A DNA stretch of 27,500 nt from Glandiceps talaboti (taxonomy: Eukaryota > Hemichordata > Enteropneusta > Spengelidae). The translations under genes and the position numbers were made by a program. The notes under the pieces were generated by a model. That model made no database searches. It saw only the letters and a program-made list of their open reading frames with translations, and was not told where the DNA came from. The stretch is from positions 6,685,475 through 6,712,974 of the forward strand of contig NC_135554.1 of assembly GCF_964340395.1 (NCBI RefSeq), read 5' to 3'. This document shows positions 20,461 through 27,500 of the stretch, in pieces. The first letter of the stretch is position 1; each line of letters starts with the position of its first letter.

Positions 20461-21558
20461 CATCTCCTTTAGAGGATGTCATCATTGGACACGGCCTTGA
20501 CTACATGATGTATGCGGACGACTCAGAGATTTACACAATCTGCAATAAGCCAGCTGACATTCTACCTGATGTTGAAACGTGCATCGACGACATTCGTAGC
20601 TGGATGAGATCAAATATGTTAGTCCTCAACGATGACAAAACTGAGGTGATCCAGTTCTCGTCACGGTTAAAAACCAATGTAGTAGAACTGACCAGCCTGA
20701 AAATTGGCGGGCTATAGACATCGCTCCCTCTACCTCAGTCTGTAATCTCAGTGTTACTCTACGTAGGGACGGCTCCATGTCTGATCAGATTAGTCATATT
20801 TGCAAGAATGGTTACTTTTCGTTATACAAGATTGGAAAAATTCGCAAACTGTTAGACAAAGCCTGTACAGAGAAATTAATACATGCATTTGTGACATCCC
20901 GACGACTCGATTACTGCAATGGTCTATTGTATGGAATTCTAAAATACCAGATAGATCGTCTGCAGTCACTCCAGAATGCTGCAGCCCGTCTCGTCAGTTG
21001 TACACGAAAATTCGACCACATTACTCCTGTACTCTATGACTTGCATTGGCTCCCAGTTGAGGCTAGGATTAATTTCAAAATCCTACTGATCACTTTCAAG
21101 ATAATCAATCACGTAGCACCATTATACCTGTCAGATTTAATTAGCATTTATGTTCCAACACGAAATCTTCGTTCTGCTGAAAAGCTACTCTTATTCCAAC
21201 CACGTGGCAATTTCAATAGATCTTATGGCCAGAGGGCTTTTACAGTGTGCTCACCCTCTCTGTGGAATTCACTTCCATTTGAAATGAGAAATGTAATGAC
21301 TGTTGACATTTTTAAACGTAGTTTAAAGACATATCTTTTTAGACAACATTTTAAGTGATTGATTTTAACTTGTCGGTTTTTATCAATTGTGAATTATTTT
21401 AGTCGGTCAGTTTTACACTTAGTCCCTTTTTGTGTGCTGTTATTTTCTTTACTTTATTGAATTTTTTTTTAAACTTCAGTCTGTACAACGCATGTACGCA
21501 CTGAGATGCATGTGTAGCGCGTTTTCTTACAAGAAATAAAAATAATAATAATAATAAT
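20461..21558 (+). mobile_element. 5'-truncated non-LTR retrotransposon (CR1/L2/Jockey-like LINE)
   Basis: The fragment encodes the end of a reverse transcriptase: the palm motif YADD (in DYMMYADDSEIYTI, about 20502-20543), then DDIRSWMRSNMLVLNDDKTE. After a frame change near 20709, it encodes IAPSTSVCNL and a second frame to 21358 with the typical LINE C-terminus. That includes LDYCNGLLYG, LQNAAARLV, LHWLPVEARI, APLYLSDLI and SLWNSLPFEMRN. About 180 bp of 3' UTR ends in an (AAT)n tail at about 21538-21558. ORF1, the endonuclease and most of the RT are missing, so it cannot move itself. It splits the dioxygenase pseudogene. One net base loss at about 20709 breaks the frame. Clade is judged from motifs only. 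Confidence 0.85.
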
Positions 21559-21593
21559 CACATGTTTCCACGTACCGAAACGTCGTGACATAG
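21559..21593 (+). pseudogene. TauD/TfdA-like pseudogene copy 2, part downstream of LINE
   Basis: The continuation CACATGTTTCC... matches copies 1 and 3 directly after the interrupted site and encodes the HVPKRRD block in a shifted frame. It ends at the unit border. Confidence 0.65.
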
Positions 21594-21596
21594 GTG

Positions 21597-23186
21597 ATGA
21601 TATACATCGTGTCGAAAAAATTAGACCAGGAGTGATCGATGACGGAAGATAAGACTTTTTACGGGAAAGATACGTAGAAGCTTGAATGTCTGTAGTGTAG
21701 ACTAATGAAGCGCCACCAACGACCGGATTATTCGTGGAGTGCTTCAAGTGAAGATTTTGTCTGGGAAACCACGAGTCACGGTCGGGTTAACCTCAACCCA
21801 CTTGTCCGTAGGGATAACTAATCTACGAAAAAAGTAAACGAATGGTGGATCGGTATGGAAATATGTATTGATGATGGAAATTTATAAGTTGTGTAAAGAT
21901 TAGTACCAAAAAAAATTAATTTACGACAGGTCATGTGTTCGATACGGTCCCAAGATATTGTGACGGTGCCATAGGATATATGCAGACCCTGAACTACGGA
22001 TATAGAGTGACTGATCGAGCAGTACCCCTATAGGTGTAACCTGCTATAGAGACGGAGTAGTCCTGCTTACATGACGGTGCACGAGTCTATATTACTGACT
22101 TGACTCTAAACACCGTCATGCAAAGAGCAATAGAGTCGGCCTATTACGACACCACAAGCAAAATGTATGCGTGCCATGGCCAATTGCAAGAGAATTGCCT
22201 ACCCAATGATCAAATATTAGCAATCGATCGAATATCTACGCCATTGCCATTCCTCTGACGGTAGTATTCCCTGCTCAGATCACAAAAAGCGTCGAAATCG
22301 AACCTTTTCAAGTTCGTACTGCAACATTCAAATAACCCTCGTTAACACCGCCATATTTGATATCGTTGAGTGAGATGAATAATTATCCAGAGACACTTGC
22401 GCCGACGTACGTAAGGAGAAGTGATTAAATTTACGGTAGAACTTGAAAAGTTCCGATTTTGATAGTTTTGGTCATCCGCTATAGGACTTTTGCACTCAAA
22501 ATGAGGTAAACCGACTAAATAATAGATTTGTTGCTAATATTTGACCACTGGGCGATTTTTATTCCTTAGTTACCGGCATTTTTTGTAAGTCCGTATTTCG
22601 CGGCTGGCTCTTTGCATGACGGAGGTACATATTGTCAGAATCGAGTCCCGGATTACTCCGCATGCAAGCAGGACTAGAGACGGAGTAAGTCGGGACTCGA
22701 TTCTGGCAACGTCCCTCTCATTATTCTTATAAGGACTTAGACAATATGATCAGAAACGATTTCCATACACCGATTGCGAACAGGACTCTATATGCTTAGT
22801 GACGTATTTTCAATAGTAAGTTTTATTGTAATATTTTTATGACGTTTTCTACATATTTGTGTAATATCGGTTTTATATTCTGTATTCGTCCAAATCTTGT
22901 ATAGTGCAATTTTTGTTGTATTTTATTTTGATTTTTTTCTCTTTCTCGTCATGTTGCCTGCTGGATGGTTCTTGAATAAATAAATAAATAAAAGAAGAGT
23001 AATGTATCTCTATGGTAATACAATGCAGCGTACGCTGAAGACAAGCGAGCTTGGCCCTTGGTTTGACATGACCTCTAACCCTTCCTCTTCGCGGCTTGTA
23101 CATATCAAATTTGCATATCAGTTGTGCGCGATCTCATTTGTCCAAAGTTTCTGTCACGTGATACACGCCACTGCGTCTACTGACGA
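21597..23186. other. 5' flank of unit C
   Basis: Non-coding. It begins with the block shared with 12282-12535, carries the MITE insertion at 22058-22676, then the relic remainder to about 22790 and the promoter-proximal block with octamer (23109-23116) and E-box (23155-23160). Up to about 23140 it resembles unit B more than unit A. Confidence 0.6.
22049..22685. mobile_element. Non-autonomous DNA transposon (MITE) with target duplication
   Basis: The element spans 22058-22676 (619 bp). Its ends TAGTCCTGCTTACATG and CATGCAAGCAGGACTA are inverted repeats with one mismatch in 16. It is flanked by a 9-bp duplication GAGACGGAG at 22049-22057 and 22677-22685. An alternative reading trims one base from each end and gives an 11-bp duplication, AGAGACGGAGT. 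Unit B has the empty site (GAGACAGAG near 16773). Subterminal hairpins are present: CATGACGGTG/CACCGTCATG on the left, and GTCATGCAAAGAGC pairing with GCTCTTTGCATGAC at 22609-22622. No transposase frame is present. A 9-bp duplication is typical of Mutator-like elements, but I cannot assign the superfamily. Confidence 0.8.
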
Positions 23187-23329
23187 ATGGAACGCTTGTC
23201 GTCTAGCAACTACCGTCACTGTTTACATACTGCATCTTTGGCAAGAGAACGTTGTAGACACACTGTGCACTTTGCGATTATTTTGACTACGATTTTCCTG
23301 AATACGCTTGAAAGAAAACTTTCCCCAGT

Positions 23330-24539
23330 ATGGGTATCACTACATCGAGTACTAGAGTTCCATCTGTGAACACAGCTCGACTCAACGATGTCAAAACAAT
23401 CAGGTTAGTGACATTATACGACCTTTCCTCTGTGCGTAGAGTTATTCCAACTTCTCAGCATTCCATATCATGTACTTCGTTCATGTCAGGGCCTACCAAA
23501 ATGATACTCCGCGATCCGGCACTTCAAAAGTAAAATTCCATCAGTCTTGCAATTGTTACGTTGGTCTACAATTAGTTTATTCGCCGTGATTACATATGCC
23601 CTCTTCTATGTTTTATGAGAACTTATACATTTTTCCATCTCCTTCATCTCCGTATCTTGCAGTGATTGGGACATTGATATGTTCCGAAGTGCATTCAATG
23701 ACCTTGCATTCAGATTTGAAGAAATACTTGGAGAAAACGCCACATTAAAAAGAAGGCAAGACACGTGTTGTCTGCTTCCAAGGTGGCGTAGAGAGACGAG
23801 GAGAGAGAATACTTTCGGCAACGAAGAACTAGACGAGCTTCGTACAATATTCATGGATATGATATCAAGGATAACCGACATCGTTGTGGAAAACAACGAA
23901 ATGTTTGCCAAGATAGGCGTGCTAGAAGCTGGTCACTTAGGTGACACAGAGAATATTCGGAGCATGGACGAAGAGACCAAGAAACTCTCGGATAAAATAA
24001 ATATGTTGGAAACCGAACACAATAAGTTACGTGAAAATATCAGCCAGCTTAAAAAGGACAAGAACGAGTTGGAAGAAGAGCTGGCAGATGTCAAAAGTGA
24101 TCTACGATTTACTGAAGAACAGGCCGATTCAATTGAGAAAGACAATTTCAAGTTTGAGCTCGATATCGAGGACTTGACCAAGACGGTTGATGAACTCCAG
24201 AGCAAACTTGACGGCTACAAGAAGCTAGACTCAGAAATGTTCACATTAAGAAGAAATAATCGACGGCTGACGAAATCACTCGCCAATGCCAACAAAGAAA
24301 TAGAAGACTTGAAATGTAAGATAAAAGATCTACAGGATGATGATATCCAAGAATTAAGTGAAGGAGAAATCATCGAAGTGCGTCAGGGAGGAAAGAAAGA
24401 CAAATACACAGAAGAACGTAGTGAAGACATGACCACTATAAGTCTCCATAATGAGATGTTGGCCAACGGTATCACTTCGAATTTGTCACCCATTTCTGAC
24501 AATGAACAATTTCATAAGAATGATGGTGAAGTTATATAA
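23330..24539 (+). CDS. Coiled-coil protein, array copy 3 (two exons, mosaic)
   Basis: Exon 1 is 23330-23403, the intron 23404-23662 (259 bp), and exon 2 23663-24539. The product is 316 residues. Exon 1, the intron and the first three quarters of exon 2 are almost identical to copy 1, including RWRRETRREN, GDTENIRS and RRNNRRL. From about 24315 on it follows copy 2: AAGATAAAAG, SEDMTTISLHNEM, and the shortened tail ending ISDNEQFHKNDGEVI. Private changes include KKDK in the tail and NLSP in place of IVSS. Frame, splice sites, upstream ORF (23187-23369) and poly(A) signal (24636-24641) are intact. Same unidentified coiled-coil family as copy 1. Confidence 0.8.
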
Positions 24540-24659
24540 AGTGAAATGTATCCGAGTACCTTATTGGATATTGCCTGTATATTTTACTTGAATCATTGTT
24601 GGAAATATGTAAATATTTTAAAGATAAGAAAGATAAATAAAAGTGTTACAGACTAATCA

Positions 24660-25958
24660 TGACACTGTTTACACTTATTAGCTTCTATTCTATGAATGAT
24701 TGACCATGGTCCATTTTTATATGAATGATTGGTCCATAGACAGATGGTGATTTTTAGCTAAAGAAGTTAAGTATATACAACCGGGTGTACAACTGTTAAG
24801 TTGTTTCGTTGTTATAGACAGAAATCTTTTGCTCTCATGAAGAACATAATTTCTTGAACTTAAGGAAAAAGAAAATGTCTTAAGGGACGATCACACAATG
24901 TCACACAAGCTCAACAAGCGAACTTCGTTCATTTATAGGGGGGGTCTGGCGTCAGTGCGATTGCTGAACTTCATTTTCGCGCTTGTAACTAATTTTCACT
25001 CCTTGAACGATAAAAGCTTCTGTATGTACTACTGAGATGTTGAATTAAGGTGAAACAAATTAACTTCTATAAAATGTGAGATACAGTGTGGGTTTACGGT
25101 AGTATTTTGACGTGTACCATCATCTCAGTAAACATTTAATTAGAACTTCATGTTTACTAAAGTCTATCGTGTTTTTACATTGCATCGATTGTAGTGGTGT
25201 GACTGCTACAATTTTCCATCATGGTTTACACCATATATAAACGTGTGATGTCGAATTTGTAAATATTTTTTTTATTTTAGGGGGGGGGGGGGTGAGAGGG
25301 TTTGTCCTAAACGAACGATGCTCGTTTATTGAGCTTTAATTGCGTAATTTAGAGTGTACGTAAAAGACCATAAAATCAGTGAGTGGTCTCGTAGAGCAGA
25401 ACACGTGAACTAGCTAGTGTCTTAATACGAAATATTAATGAACACTATTTCATATACAGGTATCGAGATTCAAAATCATAATTAGCTCAAGATTTATATA
25501 TGTTGCTTGGTGTACGTGTTTGGTTCGATTAAAGGTGAGGACTTGATACACCCACCTTACGTTTATGCTTGATATTAGCAACCCCATCCCCAAAAAAATG
25601 TTTTAAAATAATGTTGAGTTTTAGTCGTCTCTCTAAGAAAATATAGGGAATGTGGCAAAAATAAATAACCCTTATTTCGACCTTCAACAAATCATATTCG
25701 CATACTCATATTCTCGTCATTGGATTCATACGTGCACAGCAAAACGACTGGTACGGCGTATAACGTAGAGGGCGCTAAAAGTGCCTGATTCCAAAATCGA
25801 GCGACAAGGTGACTCACGTACCCGGCCACATACGTGTTTACATGATGTCGCATATGACATGCGGGTACTTTTGAAGCGATTTACATGCGCCTGCTGCCCA
25901 CTTTTAGTCCTCTGGTGGTTGCGGTGAAAATATCCATTATATTTGGACAAGCAAGTAT
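24660..25958. other. 3' flank of unit C
   Basis: Non-coding and close to unit B's 3' flank, including the 165-bp block (about 25108-25270). A G run of about 13 lies at 25281-25293, where unit B has only GGGGGAGG. Just before 25959 it parallels the upstream region of the other dioxygenase copies, with a small deletion near 25750. Confidence 0.6.
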
Positions 25959-26319
25959 ATGGCTTCCACGCATGATTATTATTAGTTAACGCGGGATGCT
26001 AAGTACGAGGTATTAATATCGATCTTCCCAAAAAGGTGTCAGACGAAGTCATTTCTTAAATTAAAAGAGATGTCACCAAACATTGCATTCTTGATCAACA
26101 CGATCGACATGGCACCCGAAAGACACGTACAAATAAGTAAGTGGTTCGGAGATTTGGAATCATCATCATTTAAACAGGCGAAGTCACCATCGCTGGATAT
26201 ATTCCAAAGGGGTGCCATGTCGGACGCACTGGATGGCACATTGAGGGAACATTCTTTGAGAAACCGTACAGTCATTCAGTGTATCACATGTTTCCACGTA
26301 CCGAAACGCCGTGACATAG
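25959..26319 (+). pseudogene. TauD/TfdA-like dioxygenase pseudogene, copy 3
   Basis: It starts like copy 2 (MASTHDYY) but the next codon is TAG instead of CAG. The family block SDEVIS... is again frameshifted and APERHVQISKWFGDLESSS follows. About 26171-26215 has deletions and rearrangement that remove the conserved DETEGCTNV stretch. The iron motif reads H-I-E (His 26237-26239, Glu 26243-26245), so the conserved Asp is changed as well. The end (FHVPKRRDI) is in a shifted frame and stops at the unit border, where GATGATATAT is duplicated locally. This is the most decayed of the three copies. Confidence 0.8.
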
Positions 26320-26331
26320 ATGATGATATAT

Positions 26332-26446
26332 GATGATATACATCGTGTCGAAAAAAATCGACCAGGAGTGATCGATGACGGAAGATAAGACTTTTTACGG
26401 TAAAGATACGTAGAAGCTTGAATGTCTGTAGTGTATAGTGTATAAT
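26332..26446. repeat. Remnant of 5' flank of unit D
   Basis: It matches the first 110 bp of the other units (CAGGAGTGATCGATGACGG, GACTTTTTACGGTAAAG, GAAGCTTGAATGTCTGTAG), then a 7-bp local duplication TAGTGTA-TAGTGTA. It then passes directly into the middle of coiled-coil exon 2. The rest of the 5' flank, exon 1 and the intron are gone. Confidence 0.8.
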
Positions 26447-26447
26447 G

Positions 26448-27061
26448 AACACAGAGAATATTCGGAGCATGGACGAAGAGACCAAGAAACTCTCGGATAA
26501 AATAAATATGTTGGAAACCGAACACAACAAGTTACGTGAAAATATCAGCCAGCTTAAAAAGGACAAAAACGAGTTGGAAGAAGAGCTGGCAGATGTCAAG
26601 AGTGATCTACGATTTACTGAAGAACAGGCCGATTCAATTGAGAAAGACAATTTCAAGTTTGAGCTCGATATCGAGGACTTGACCAAAACGGTTGATGAAC
26701 TCCAGAGCAAACTTGACGGTTACAAGAAGCTAGACTCAGAAATGTTCACATTACGAAGAAGTAATCGCGTCGACGGCTGACGAAATCACTCGCCAATGCC
26801 AACAAAGAAATAGAAGACATGAAATGTGAGATAAAAGATCTACAGGATGATGATATCCAAGAATTAAGTGAAGGAGAAATTATCGAAGTGCGTCAGGGAG
26901 GAAAGAATGACAAATACACAGAAGAACGTAGTGCAGACATGACCACTGAAAGTCTCCAGAATGAGATGTTGGCCGACGGTATCACTTCGATTGTGTCACG
27001 CGACTCTCCCGCTTTTTCTGAGAATGAACAATTTCATAAGAATGATGGTGAAGTTATATAA
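26448..27061 (+). pseudogene. Coiled-coil copy 4: 5'-truncated, frameshifted
   Basis: Sequence from codon about 120 of the family (TENIRSMDEETKKL) to the stop is present, without promoter, exon 1 or the first third of exon 2. At about 26768-26772 five extra bases (AATCGCGTCGACGG versus AATCGACGG) shift the frame and give a stop right after RRSNRVDG. The original frame continues at about 26783-27061 to the normal C-terminus. The tail is copy 1-like (SRDSPAFSENEQ). The poly(A) hexamer is changed to AATTAAA. A chance ATG at 26445 could start a 111-residue coiled-coil fragment, but there is no evidence for expression. I judge it a pseudogene. Confidence 0.85.
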
Positions 27062-27500
27062 AGTGAAATGTATTCGAGCACCTTATCTGATATTGTCTGT
27101 ATATTATTACTTGAACCATTGTTGGAAATATGTAAATATTTTATCAAAATTATAAAGATAAGGAAGATAATTAAAGTGTTATAGACATGACATTATAATT
27201 AATTGGTTACACTTAGTTTTCATGAATGATTGGTACATGTGGAGAGATAACGAATATTAGCTAACCAAGTTAGAAATGGTGTGCAGTTTTTTCATTGTTA
27301 TGGTACCGGTGTTTATGCTCTCACGAAGAACATAATTCTTGAACGAAAACGACAATAAGGTATAAGAATTGAAGTAATAGTAATTCGTTAAAACATACAA
27401 AAGTTGGGCAATGGATGTTTTTGTATGGTTAGGTTCAACCAAAATTCCCAGTTTTCGTTGGGGGGGGGGGGGGGGGCGGGGGCTTCACTGTTCAATTTAT
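27062..27500. other. 3' flank of unit D, window end
   Basis: It is recognisable as the unit 3' flank to about 27350 but more diverged than A-C, with deletions. A run of about 18 G precedes the end (about 27459-27476). The array probably continues or ends just beyond the window. Confidence 0.5.

Noticed and set aside
20800-21039. Second open frame inside the LINE
   Set aside because: It is out of frame with the recognisable reverse-transcriptase C-terminus encoded at 20777-21358.
12282-27500. CRISPR-like or satellite interpretation of the repeats
   Set aside because: The repeats are gene-sized units with introns and pseudogenes, not short repeats with unique spacers, and the organism is eukaryotic.

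Overview
The window looks like nuclear DNA of an animal, most plausibly a marine invertebrate (lancelet, hemichordate or mollusc-like; I cannot choose between them). It is AT-rich. It has introns with GT-AG borders and AATAAA polyadenylation signals, a tRNA-derived SINE, a degraded CR1/L2/Jockey-type LINE, a MITE-like DNA element, mini- and microsatellites, and homopolymer G tracts. There are no operons, bacterial signals or CRISPR arrays.

Left half (1-12280): almost entirely non-coding or unassigned. It holds a 7 x 31-bp minisatellite (1520-1736), a CA microsatellite (about 3538-3626), two inverted copies of an interspersed repeat (2887-3051 and 5531-5695), and diverged 170-250-bp repeats (about 3955-5100) interrupted by a SINE (4651-4917). 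A very AT-rich block lies at 6361-6660. A CpG-rich promoter-like region follows, from which a minus-strand gene probably starts: a signal-anchor-like first exon at 7755-7646 ends in a perfect GTAAGT donor, with a DR1 nuclear-receptor motif just upstream. Two further minus-strand open stretches (7309-6896 and 6354-6064) may or may not be exons.

Right half (12282-27500): a head-to-tail tandem array of units of about 4.0-4.2 kb. Each unit has a 5' flank with an octamer and an E-box, a two-exon gene for a 316-320-residue coiled-coil protein of unknown family, a 3' flank of about 1.2 kb, and the 5' part of a TauD/TfdA-like Fe(II)/2-oxoglutarate dioxygenase pseudogene that stops at the unit border. 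The three complete coiled-coil genes are 13406-14627, 17431-18662 and 23330-24539. A fourth (about 26448-27061) is 5'-truncated and frameshifted. The dioxygenase copies share ancestral frame breaks and also carry private ones. The second copy is split by a 1.1-kb LINE fragment.

The array has been reworked repeatedly. Copy 3 of the coiled-coil gene is a mosaic of copies 1 and 2. A 619-bp MITE with a target duplication sits in the 5' flank of copy 3. A deletion of about 1.6 kb fuses the last dioxygenase flank to the middle of coiled-coil copy 4. The most interesting content is this fast-evolving, array-borne coiled-coil family with apparently intact promoters, plus the evidence that the duplication breakpoint lay inside a TauD-like gene.
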